From Symbiodinium natans (taxonomy: Eukaryota; Sar; Dinophyceae; Suessiales; Symbiodiniaceae), in NCBI GenBank assembly GCA_905221605.1, contig CAJNDS010000854.1:1-58933 (forward strand): a stretch of DNA of 58,933 bases, given 5' to 3'. A program made the position numbers and the translations under genes. This document shows, piece after piece, positions 1-9,320 of this stretch. Each line of letters opens with the position of its first letter. Position 1 is the first letter of the stretch. Under the pieces are notes generated by a model, which saw only the letters and a program-made list of their open reading frames with translations, did not search any database and was not told the DNA's origin.

Positions 1-37
1 GCACTGTGCCTTAGAATTATAAGGGGTATTGGCTAAG

Positions 38-150
38 ATGCCCAGTAGTACCCTTTTTTCCACTGTTTTTTGGGGGGTTTAGGTTCCCTTTAAACCTCTT
101 TAAGCAAAAAAGGTGACACTTTTTTTTCAATCCTAGGTTGCTGAGCAGCC
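38..150. mobile_element. MITE-like element, GGTACCC family copy
   Basis: The left part reads GCCCAGTAGTACCCTTTTTT and the right part is its approximate reverse complement, with AAAAAAGG near 107 and GGTTGCTGAGC near 137. The same arrangement recurs at 3241-3345, 11800-11893, 32751-32862 and 33281-33352. I read it as a degenerate copy of a short non-coding inverted-repeat transposon. Its ends are eroded. Confidence 0.5.
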
Positions 151-204
151 TAGTTGGGCTTTCAGGGTTCTGGGGTAGAAGGGGTATTCGGGCTCTCCGG
201 GTAA

Positions 205-282
205 TAGAGGGGTCGGAATAACTACGAATGGTGTTCCCTTATGGTCCCTATATATATCTACTATAACAACCCCCCAAAACCT
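205..282. mobile_element. MITE-like element, GGGGTCG family copy
   Basis: The segment begins AGAGGGGTCGGAATAACTAC and ends CTACTATAACAACCCCCC, so its ends are inverted repeats. The middle holds TTCCCTTATGGTCCCTA. Related segments lie at 32376-32437 and 40850-40926 with the same order of conserved words. No coding capacity is visible. Confidence 0.5.
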
Positions 283-1090
283 TATTCAAGCTATTGATGC
301 CCCCTACATGAAGTCTATCGATAGAAGAACGCAGGGCCGGGGAACGAACGAATGCAGGGATGGGAGGGCAGTTAGAGCCTTTTGAAGGTTTAGGAAACCC
401 TAAACTACCAGTTGCTTAAGAACCCCCCCAAAGATAAGAAGAAGATATTCTTCCCTATAAGGGCAATATAGGGATTGTTGTTCTTCTGTTGTTTGCGGGT
501 TCTGAAGCAAATAGTAGTAAATCCTGCACCCTAAGCCCTTTCACTTCTTCGCGCACGATGAACCCAACACCCCAAAGGCTGACTTCTTGAAAACTCCGCC
601 CCCCCCTAAAGACCCGAACGCCAAGCCTAAACCTAAACCCTAAACACTAAACCTCATTCCCCTGCTAAACCTGTGCCTGCTTATGACGGTGGCTGGGGGG
701 TTGGACTTCAGCTCCACACCGAACTTCTGGGGAGGAGTTGATGAGGGTGTATTCCGGAGGTTGATTGCTTGATTCTATGTAGGGTGCTCAAAAACCTACC
801 TATAACTAACCAAACCTCCAAGAGACAGTTATTGCTCTTGCTTCTATTGTATGGGATTTCCGATTTTGTGTGTGTGTGGTTTTTGTTATTTTTATTTTTT
901 TATTTTTTTTTGGGGGGGTGGGGGGGGGGGGGGGAGTTAAGTGTAAGGATTATAATCATTTTAGTACCCCCTATTGGGAAACCCCATCGATGTTTTTGGT
1001 CCCTAGTTAGTGTTTTAGTGCCGCCTCATATATCGCAACCCCAAAAGGGGCCGGTATTGAGAACCCTAAACTAAACCATTTGCTGAAGAG

Positions 1091-1114
1091 CCCCCCCCCC
1101 CCCCCCCCCCCCCC
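1091..1114. repeat. Poly-C tract, 24 nt
   Basis: This is an uninterrupted run of C, one of several long G or C homopolymers in the window (a 49-nt G run at 3794-3842 is the longest). Such runs can form G-quadruplex or i-motif structures and are prone to length errors in sequencing. Confidence 0.95.
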
Positions 1115-1220
1115 TCAAACAAAAATAAGAATATTCTTCCTCATAAGGGCAATATAGAGATGATTATCTGAGGGGGGTTCTTGAGCATAGCAAAGTTACC
1201 ATTTGTGGCTTCTTATGATT

Positions 1221-1326
1221 GGAGGGTCATGGTGCTTATTAACCAATTCAGTGCCCTAATATACTTATAAGTACAGTTACAAGTACAGTGAGAATTGGTT
1301 AAAACAAGTACCATGAACCTCCAAGT
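1221..1326. mobile_element. MITE-like element, CTTGGAGGTTCATGG family copy
   Basis: The element starts GGAGGGTCATGGTGCTTATT followed by AACCAATT. It ends with AATTGGTT, AAGTACCATGAACC and TCCAAGT, so the two ends are inverted repeats of about 30 nt. Seven further copies or fragments sit in the window. The element is non-coding and about 106 bp long. Confidence 0.65.
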
Positions 1327-1343
1327 ACCTTATTGTGTTTCAG

Positions 1344-1382
1344 AAACCCTAAACCCTAAACCCTAAACCCTAAACCCTAAAC
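1344..1382 (-). repeat. Telomere-like array (CCCTAAA)n
   Basis: About five and a half perfect AAACCCT units. A unique island of 86 nt follows, and then a TTTAGGG array in the opposite orientation (1469-1570). The island is thus enclosed by two arrays facing each other. Confidence 0.95.
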
Positions 1383-1468
1383 CGGTTCTTGTGGCATTCT
1401 TGCAACACCAGAGTGGACGCTGGCGATCTCGAGACCGGACTCTGCCCCGGGTGCCCTGTAAAACAGAC

Positions 1469-1570
1469 GGTTTAGGGGTTTAGGGTTTAGGGTTTAGGGT
1501 AAAACAAGGTTTAGGGTTTAGGGTTTAGGGTTGAGGGTTTAGGGTTTAGGGTTTAGGGTTTAGGGTTTAG
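1469..1570 (+). repeat. Telomere-like array (TTTAGGG)n
   Basis: About thirteen units of TTTAGGG with a few variants (TTTAGGGG, TTGAGGG) and a short AAAACAAGG interruption near 1500. The orientation is opposite to the array at 1344-1382. Confidence 0.95.
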
Positions 1571-1829
1571 ACAGCGCATGAGGGCGATGCCTGTTTCGAC
1601 CTTCGCTGCACCCTGACCTTCTGGAGCTTTGAGCTGAGGTAGGGAGGAAGCTCAGCTCTTGGTGGACATGAAGAAGTGAGGCGTTGCGCTCGGTAGTCTC
1701 TAGCCCTTAGGCGTTGGCCGGCGCGACGGAACAAGGCGCATGTGTGTGGAAATGGTAGTCTCACCAACCTGGAGGTTCACTTGGGTGTCTAAAAGCAGGG
1801 TTTTTAGTCTGAACACTATACTTCTTGCA

Positions 1830-1912
1830 ACCCTATTCAGGGTATTTAGAGCCCTACTAACCCTACAGATACCCTATTCAGGGCACTTAGAGCCCTACTA
1901 ACCCTACTGATA
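1830..1912. repeat. Direct duplication of ~40 nt
   Basis: The words ACCCTATTCAGGG, TTAGAGCCCTACTAACC and CTAC occur twice in tandem with only a few differences. The unit is non-coding. It adjoins a CCCATGAACCTCCAAG fragment (about 1918-1933), which is an end of the CTTGGAGGTTCATGG family. Confidence 0.75.
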
Positions 1913-2221
1913 AAGTGCCCATGAACCTCCAAGAGCTGCTTTACGATGCCCTCCTTTCCTTCGGGGCACGAGGGCTGGGCTCAGGCTGTACAAACAAAAC
2001 TTGGCTTTCTTCTGGCTGGCTCTGAGGACTTTACCTTTTTGGGGTTTGGGTAGAAACCACAAATAAACCACAATAAGGAACCTAAAAGTTAAACTTTTAG
2101 GAGGGGTTCAGGAGTCAGCCAAGAAAAGGCAGCAGCGCGACCCAGCGCCCCTAAAGCCAAAGGCGCGCATCTTCCCTAGCTGGCTGCAGACTGGAGGCAG
2201 AACTTGAGGTCTTGGTTTTGG

Positions 2222-2330
2222 GAACCAATTATAGCTGCACTTGTAACTGCACGTATAACCATATTAGGGCACTTAAGGGGCTTATAAGTGGGTCACAAGT
2301 ACAGTAATAATGGGCCATGAACCTTTAAGT
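2222..2330. mobile_element. Degenerate MITE-like copy, CTTGGAGGTTCATGG family
   Basis: The order of internal words (ACCAATTATAGCTGCACTT, then CACTTAAGGGG, then ACAAGTACAGTAATAATGG, then CCATGAACCTTTAAGT) matches the copies at 1221-1326 and 31623-31743. The left terminus is missing. Confidence 0.45.
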
Positions 2331-3109
2331 AGGGTTCATGGGCCGAGGAGAGGCCAGACAAAGAACCCTGGGCCACTTGTAAGGTTGAGGGAATTAAGCC
2401 CTTTTCTCCGGGTGCGGAGGGAATAGGGGTGAATCCCCAATACCCTAAACGCTACATTTGGGTTTAGGGTGCTTCGGGCTTAGGATTGGAGTTGTTTGCT
2501 AGCCCTTCATCCGAAACCATGCGGGCTGGACCTGAGCCCGACCTCAAGATCCCCCCAGCCCGGCAAACTCACAAACCTGCCTAGAGTAACCTGCGTGAGA
2601 TGGGCGGGGGGGGGGGGGGGGTGATCTAAAGGTCCTCCTGAGAATATTTGAAAATTATGTAAGTGCTGTCAGGTCAACTAGCCTCTAGGGGCCTATTTGT
2701 AGGATGGGTATTGGGCGATAATTTTCAATCACACGAGGGTCCATATGATGGTTCACTTGGACATCTCTGGGAGACCCTGCATCCTATCGCCCAACTCCTT
2801 CGCTTCATACCCTGAGCCTTAAACCCCTTGAGGCCCTAAAACCTTAAGCCCCAAGAAGGCCCCTAAACCCTCAGCCCAACACCCTAAACCCTAACCCCCC
2901 TCAACCCAAAACCCCTAAACCCCAAAAAGCCCTAAACCCAAAAACCCTCAACCCTAAACCCTTCTGAGGTCGGGATAACCAGACTCCCATCCTCTCCTTC
3001 GCCATCCTCCTCCGTGGCCCGGTCCGTGAGAGTTTAGGGTTCAGGGCTTAGGGCTTTATAACAGCAGCTTAGGGTGTAGGGTTTAGGGTTTAGGGCTTTT
3101 CAAAAGCAG

Positions 3110-3167
3110 CCTAGGGTTTAGGGTTTAGGGTACCCTAGACTCTAAACCCTAAACCCTAAACCTTACG
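3110..3167. repeat. Head-to-head telomere-like arrays
   Basis: TTTAGGG units up to about 3140 meet CCCTAAA units from about 3150 through a short junction (GGTACCCTAGACTC). The result is a natural palindrome of about 50 nt. It resembles the scar of end-to-end joining of telomeric DNA, although here both arrays are tiny. Confidence 0.85.
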
Positions 3168-3240
3168 TCCCCGGTGCGGTTGCACGGCCCCTGCCTCCAC
3201 GAACGATTTGTGGCAGCGTCTTGGTTTCAACTTCTGCTTG

Positions 3241-3345
3241 TCTTGGTACCCTTTACCCTTTTTTGGTCCTGACTTCCCTTAAAAAGTAACCAGCTCAAAA
3301 AAAGGGGCGCCCTTATTATAATATGGTTCCTGGGCTACTAAGTTG
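3241..3345. mobile_element. MITE-like element, GGTACCC family copy
   Basis: It begins TTGGTACCCTTTACCC and ends with AAAGGGGCGCCC followed by GGTTCCTGGGCTACTAAG. The layout matches the clearer copy at 32751-32862, including the central AAAGTAACCA word. It is non-coding. Confidence 0.6.
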
Positions 3346-3359
3346 CGGGGTTTTGGTTC

Positions 3360-3504
3360 GGGATGTTTCCCCCTTATACTTGCTTGCTTTATCCCCGTTG
3401 GGTACTGGAGAAGTAAGTATGCGAGCAGCTCCTTCATGGGGATTATAGTGCCCCCCCTGCTAAAATCCCTACTAAGGGCGTGTTAGTATAAGGAGAAACA
3501 TCTC
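3360..3504. mobile_element. MITE-like element, GGGATGTTTCCCC family copy
   Basis: The left end GGGATGTTTCCCCCTTATAC is mirrored by GTATAAGGAGAAACATCTC at the right end. A second copy lies at 48532-48628. Its internal words (GGGATTATAGTGCCCCCC and ATCCCT) match the reverse complement of that copy, so the two are members of one family in opposite orientations. Confidence 0.7.
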
Positions 3505-3539
3505 AAGGTTGGGGCTTAGGGCTTAGGGCTTCTTAGGGC

Positions 3540-3692
3540 TTAGGGTTTAGGGTTTAGGGTTAGAGGCAAGACTCCGACATCCTGAGCCACAGAGGGCTCT
3601 CTAGCTTGGGAGGTTCATCTCCTGAAGAAGACAGGTTTGGGTTGAGGGTTTAGGGTTCAGGGTTTAGGGTTTAGGGTTTAGGGTTTAGGGCT
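3540..3692 (+). repeat. Telomere-like blocks
   Basis: Two short TTTAGGG blocks (about 3540-3562 and 3640-3692) with variants such as CTTAGGG and TTCAGGG. They flank an ~80 nt unique island. Confidence 0.85.
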
Positions 3693-3791
3693 TAAAGTTT
3701 AGGGGTGTTGAGGTCTCCCAGGTTCCCAACAGCAAGTGTTGGTTTTTGTGGCTTGAGGGCTTGAAGATTTTGTTTTGCCCTCTCTTTTTGA

Positions 3792-3793
<2 letters not shown>

Positions 3794-3842
<49 letters not shown>
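3794..3842 (+). repeat. Poly-G tract, 49 nt
   Basis: An unbroken run of G. It is the longest homopolymer in the window and is followed directly by more TTTAGGG-like sequence. The exact length may be affected by sequencing error. Confidence 0.95.
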
Positions 3843-3843
<1 letters not shown>

Positions 3844-4261
3844 AGGGGTTCAGGATTTAGGGTCCAGGGTTTAGGTCGAGGTCGGTTCGAGGGTGTAGGG
3901 TTTAGGAGAGGGGGTTAGTATCACTACGGTAGCATCGTCTGGGCTTCTCACCATCGACGGCTGTACCCGAACTAAGCTGGCTGGGGGCTTGAGGGCTGAG
4001 GGACTCTACACCCTGAACCCTTGAACTTACAGCTCCTTTGCAACCCCCCACCCTTTTAGGGCTTAGGGTTTGAGGGTTTCGGGCCCAAAGCCCCGTAGTA
4101 AGGAAAACGCCCGGACACACAGCAAGGCCACCCTCCTGGCAAAGTTCCGTCCTAAACTCCGAAACCTAAACCACAAAGCCCTGTCAGGGTGTCCCTTGGA
4201 ATCCAACAGAACTGGATGTCGAAACCATTCTTGGAAGGTCGGGGGGACATAGGGTTGCGAT

Positions 4262-4314
4262 GTTAGGGTTTAGGGTTTTAGGGTTCAGGGTTTAGGGTTT
4301 AGGGTTTAGGGTTT
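4262..4314 (+). repeat. Telomere-like array (TTTAGGG)n
   Basis: About seven units with single-base variants (TTTTAGGG, TTCAGGG). The surrounding sequence is unique. Confidence 0.9.
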
Positions 4315-4618
4315 CAAGGTCGTAGACGTGAGCGTTGAGTGTCGCCGCCAAGGAGATACCACGTCTGGGCCTCTGCAACGCGAGTGCTCGAGGGCCTTCA
4401 GCAGGGCTGCATGAAAGGGCTGATAGGCGTTTTAGGGACGTGAGGGTTTATAGGACTTAGAGGGTTTTTTAGGGCTTAGAGGGTTTACGGTCGCTTTAGG
4501 GTTTTTTGGGTTTATCGGGTTTCAGGGCTTACTCGACCAGTGTAACCTACCAGAAGCCCTAAACTGACCGCATACTTCCAGGCACAGTTTTCACGCAGGT
4601 ACAGGTTTCACAGACGTG

Positions 4619-4684
4619 TGGGGGGGGGGGGGGGAGGGGGGAAGGGGGAGGGGGGAAGGGGGAGGGGGGAAGGGGGAAGGGGGA
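4619..4684 (+). repeat. G-rich (GGGGGA)n low-complexity tract
   Basis: A G run gives way to repeated GGGGGGAA/GGGGGA units. This is low-complexity purine DNA and the open frame across it (about 4618-4824) is a by-product. Confidence 0.9.
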
Positions 4685-5061
4685 TGACTGTCCAACAAGG
4701 TATAAAGGATTGGAAGACTTCAGCCGAGCCGTACTACCCTAAACACCAAAGCCATCCATGTTCTCTATACACCCTTTTTTCGGCTCGGGTGGTTCCAGCT
4801 CCGACAACTAAGTCCCACAACTAAGTCCCAAGACCCCAAACTACTGAAACCGTAATTGAAAAATATGGTTGAAGATTATTCTTAAGCTGTTCCCAAAGCA
4901 CCTCAAACCCTAAACCCCGAAAACCCTGAAGCCCTACACCCTAAAACCTTAAACTCCTCAAAGCAACCTGGCTGCATGCCCCTGAGTTCAGCAACTGAGT
5001 GCCATGACCTGACGTTTACGGCGCTAAGAGTTCAAGGGATAGTGGCTTCGGACCTGGAACT

Positions 5062-5156
5062 CAGGGTTTAGGGTTTAGGGTTTAGGGTTTAGGGGTTTAG
5101 GGGTTCAGGGGTTTAGGGGTTTAGGGGTTTAGGGGTTTAGGGTTTAGGGTTTAGGG
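5062..5156 (+). repeat. Telomere-like array (TTTAGGG)n
   Basis: About twelve units. A central set has the variant GTTTAGGG (8 nt), flanked by canonical 7-nt units. CCTGAACCCTAAACCC in the opposite orientation follows immediately at about 5160. Confidence 0.95.
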
Positions 5157-6370
5157 CCTCCTGAACCCTAAACCCGAAGGCCTCGGTTGGGATCTGCCCA
5201 GGGCGGGCCCAGATGCCGCGCCGGTCACGAAGCCACAGCTTTCCGTCGCCTCCTCTGTTGGGTGGGGAGGGCGTTTTCCATGGGTTCAGGATTCAGGGTT
5301 TAGGGTTCAGGGTTTAGGGTTTAGGGTTTGGGGCTTAAGCCCCAAGCTTTGAAAGCTAAACCAGGTTTCGGCTCGGGATTTCTCCAGAGGGCTGCGATGC
5401 TCACGCATGTTTCTAAGTACCCAACTTTCTAGCATCATATCCAAACTTCACAACAAGGGAGCTCAAAAAGAGACGTCGGGTTTGTAAGCCTCAAAGGGAA
5501 CGAAGTTCCAGAAGGGCTGCAGACAAGTGCCGAGACTCAGGATGCACTAGCGGGCTTAGTAGGCTGAAGGCTGAGGGTGCCTGCAATGTATGTATAACGA
5601 ATCAATAGCACCTTGAACCCTAACGACCCTAGTTGTAGGTCCCTTACCCGTTTTAAAGGGTTCCGATATATGGGCCCTTGGGTTGTATCAGCTATGTGAG
5701 GAGCTCCTTTTAAGGGCCCATACTAAGGGACCATGAAACTACCCTAAGACCTAAGAGGACCGTCCCTTGCTGTTGACTTTGGGCTCCCTATCGCGTAGTG
5801 CCGCCGCCGAGGCCTCGCCAGAGCAGCGCCGGACTTGGCTGCTTGGGGTCTTTGGGTTGGGACTTCGGATTCAGGGTTTAGGGTTGAGGGTTCAGGGTTC
5901 AAGATTCAGGGTTTAGGGGGAGGTTTTTGGGATATGTTGTATTTCCCCCACTTGGGTGAAAGAGGATGATATTTAGAAACATTTCTCTGACAGTTTCAGG
6001 GGCCAGCCTTAGCTCTGACAAGGTTTCAGGGTTCGGGGCTTTAGGTTCTTAGCTTAAAGGGTTTCAGTGTGCAGGCTTAGGGGCCTTGAGGGTTTCAGGT
6101 TTCGTTGGCCTTCAGGTTCTTAGCTTACTGCGTGTAGGGGTTTAGGCTTTATCAAGGCCCTAAACCCTAAACCCTAAACGCCAAACCCGGTTTTGTGGAT
6201 TTTGAGAATTGAAGGTTTAGGGTCTCTAGGTTGTCAGCTTCAGGGGCCTCAAAAGCTGGCCTTTAGGGAACTTCAGGTTTAGGGTTTAGGGTTCAGGGTT
6301 CAGGGTTTAGGGCTTCGGAGAGCATCCTTTTTGTTGAGGCTCTTGGGGCCTTGAAAACACAGCGAGATGA

Positions 6371-6554
6371 GCCCCCTAAACCCTAAACCTTAAACCCTAA
6401 ACCCTAAACCCTAAACCCTAAACCCTAAACCCTAAACCCTAAACCCTAAACCCTAAACCCTAAACCCTAAACCCTAAACCCTAAACCCTAAACCCTAAAC
6501 CCTAAACCCTAAACCCTAAACCCTAAACCCTAAACCCTAAACCCTAAACCCGAA
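6371..6554 (-). repeat. Longest telomere-like array, (CCCTAAA)~25
   Basis: Roughly 25 units of CCCTAAA, nearly all perfect, running over about 180 bp. Unique sequence lies on both sides, so this is an interstitial array and not a chromosome end. Its homogeneity suggests it is more recent than the degenerate blocks around it. Confidence 0.97.
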
Positions 6555-8340
6555 CCCTCACGAGGTGGCCAGGCTGACAGGGGGCATGGGTATCACGGCT
6601 TGCGACAGGCTTAGAACTCAGAACGCCACAAAACCATACAAACCTGTGTTTAGGTTTTAGGGTTTTGGGTTTAGGGTTTAGGGATTATCCAAACTCGAAG
6701 CCCTTGAACCCGATGCAGCTGCACGACTTCCTCTTGAAGAGAAAGTTCCCCTGGACGATGCGGGGCGGTTGCGAACTCACTGGAAGACGCCATCTAGGAC
6801 CCAGAGTAGGCCCTGTTTTTAGGGTTTAGGTTCCCTTTTCAGACAGTTTTTGAACCAAACAGGGCACCCTTGTATTCCTAGGGTACTCTTGGGTTTAGCC
6901 ATCAAAGCAGGGGATCGGAGGCAATGCTGGTCATGTCCTCATCCGCAACTTTGCAGCAACCGGTCTCGCGGAGTCTGAAACGAAAGGTGTGCGCTTGGAA
7001 GTCCCCAGCGACGCCATCAGGGGAGGCTGTGAGGGACTTCAACATCCGACTCACCACAAAGACTGGGGGCAAGCTTGCTGCCGTAGATGTCCACCATCTG
7101 AATATACTTCCATAGTCGGCTCGCATGCGAACCAGGCGTCAGAGCCATCGCCAACAAAGTCGGCCACGAGGATGCCAGGTTATCAGTGGGCCTCCTACTG
7201 AAAGCTCCATGACTTCAGCCATCCCAGCATGGCAAGGTTTCGGGGCCTGAGTCTTGGGTGTAGGCCTCACGGGCTTTAGTATAAGCTTTAGGGGTTCGAA
7301 GAATTCACCCTCGACCTTTGACATCCAAGCCCTAACCAGGGCCACCAACACAAACACCCGAGTGGGCCCACGGCCAACCGAAGTCGCTGCCCAGAAAGTC
7401 TCGTTGGTGGTCTACCGGAGATCCTGGGCCTTTCTTCCTGATCTGCGCAGTGGGCTCAGGGAGATCCGGTATCTTGGGGTTTAGGGCCTCATGTTTAGGA
7501 GCTTGCTCTTCGGGGCTCAGGAAATTGGGTCGGGTTTTGCAGGGGGGGTTTGCGTCAGGGTCTAGAGCTGTCGGGGGTTAGTGTTGCCGAAAACACATTC
7601 CCTTCCTGTGCAATCCAATATTTGCCCTCCCGCAGCCATCCCAAGACTGAGTCCCGGCATCAACTGCCAGCCAGTGGTGCTCTTTTACCCTTCCTTCAAA
7701 ATGGCGCTGGTCCAGGCAGTCCTTTGTATGTCGAGGTTCCACTTCCCTACACATGAAACTTAAAGCCCGAGTTGAAGCCTAATTAATGCCTTAGGCTTTA
7801 GGCTTTAGGGTTTAGGGTTTAGGGGCTTTAGGGAACTTGCAACTCTACTGTGTACCTACTTACTAAGTCCACGTCCAAGTCGGGCTGTTTGAAAACTGAG
7901 TTTGGAAGGGGAGTTGAGGTTTTTCTTCCTGGTTTTTAGTAGGGAATGGAGGGAGTCGGTGCCCTGTATAATCCCTGAAAATGTATCGACAAGGGGATGT
8001 AAGGTGCCTAGTTCCCTGTTCCGTACTAAGAGCCAGTAGGTTTGGTTGACGTCAGGGTTCCGGTCTGGAGATCTACGCTTCCGAGTCGAAAGCCGCTCTG
8101 CGGCTTGCGCTTCAGGGGATTTCTTAGGGTTCAGGGTTTGGGGTTTTTGGGTTTAGGGGTTTAGGGTTTGGGTTGAGGGCCCTCGAGGGCCCTGCGGGTT
8201 CTTTAAGGAAGCCGGAAGCTGTTGTGTGCTCAGGTCTCCGCGATGGGGATGGACGCGCAAGCCTCAGAGTTCCTAGTGAGGAGGGCTTTATCCTACTGGT
8301 TCTTAGTAGCGGATGACGCAAGTACGTGCCCTGCATCGCT

Positions 8341-8378
8341 ATATATGCATATATGCATATATATATATATATATATGG
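8341..8378. repeat. (AT)n microsatellite at left end of TIR element
   Basis: An alternating AT tract with two GCAT interruptions. The same type of tract abuts the right end of the inverted-terminus element at 11225-11290, so it may be the insertion target or part of the termini. Confidence 0.9.
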
Positions 8379-8644
8379 TCACCCCCCCCCCCCCCATGAT
8401 CTAGGTTTTGCTTTGTCCCTATAAAAACCCTCGTAAATACCGATTAAAATGACATGCTGGCTATGCTAGGCGATGTCCTGTTTTTGCACGTCTAGTCCTA
8501 TGCGAGAAAACCTGTAAATAGTGAAAAACGCGTGTGTTTAGCACTACTTCCACATCACCACATAAAAAAACACCCCAAAAACACAGGAAAATGCAATTTG
8601 GTAAACATGTCTATGAATTATTTGCATAGGACAGGCTTATAAAC

Positions 8645-9250
8645 ACAGAATTGTATGCAAAAAACACTTCTTTTTTGCAGAATTTGCAAATTTTGACACA
8701 AATCCAAAAATCCAAAAATCCAAAAATCCAAAAACTCAAAACCATGGAGCCGGGAGGCCGCCTGTTTTGGATTTTTTTGTTTTCTCGAGGTTTTTTTGGT
8801 TTTTTTTGGAAAAATCCAAAAAAACCATGGTTTTTTTAGATTTTACTTGCTCCTGGCCTCAAAAACCTAAAAAACACATGGTTTTTTTTTGGATTTTGAG
8901 TGAAAATCCAAAAAAACCCTCGTGTTTTTTTGGATTTCAGGTGCTCCTGGTCTCAGAAACTAAAAAAACACATGGTTTTTTTTGGATTTTCACTCAAAAT
9001 CCAAACAAAAACCATGTGTTTTTAGGTTTTTGAGGCCAGGAGCAAGTAAAATCCAAAAAAAACCATGGTTTTTTTTGGATTTTTCCAAAAAAAAACCAAA
9101 AAAACCTCGAGAAAACCAAAAAATCCAAAAAAGGCGGCCTCCCGGCTCCATGGTTTTGAGTTTTTGGATTTTTGGATTTTTTGGGTTTTTTTTTAGCAAA
9201 TTTTGCAAAAAATGCTTTTCTTGTATAAAGAATGTGTATTGTTATACGTT
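8645..9250. repeat. ~600 bp near-perfect palindrome (foldback)
   Basis: The arms pair about a centre near 8947. For example CTCAAAACCATGGAGCCGGG at 8735 is matched in reverse complement by the segment ending at 9160, and GGATTTTGAGTGAAAATCC at 8891-8909 by 8984-9002. Within each arm CCAAAAAAACCATGG-type words form smaller palindromes, and the segment with GCTCCTGGCCTC (about 8849) recurs in direct orientation near the centre (about 8943). The outer 50 nt of each arm are more diverged. Open frames on both strands here are mirror images of one another and are not genes. Confidence 0.92.
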
Positions 9251-9320
9251 GTTTCTGCTAATGTGACTGCCTTGCACACACACAGAGAAAAGCACACAAA
9301 CACACCCACCATTCGTTTTT

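Larger units (their letters stand above)
1..8340. other. Telomere-like repeat mosaic without convincing genes
   Basis: This stretch alternates short blocks of TTTAGGG or CCCTAAA with unique islands of roughly 80-400 bp, poly-G and poly-C runs, and short inverted-repeat elements. Open frames are short, overlap on both strands and mostly translate the heptamer. One island, about 6900-7480, has more balanced composition and open frames on both strands, but I recognise no protein there. I see no RNA gene. The pattern is what one expects of subtelomeric or telomere-repeat-seeded DNA. Confidence 0.7.

Noticed and set aside
6371-6554. Possible true telomere
   Set aside because: Unique sequence continues on both sides, so the array is interstitial.
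8651-9266. Overlapping Phe/Lys/Pro-rich open frames on both strands
   Set aside because: They are mirror images produced by the palindrome and by A/T runs.
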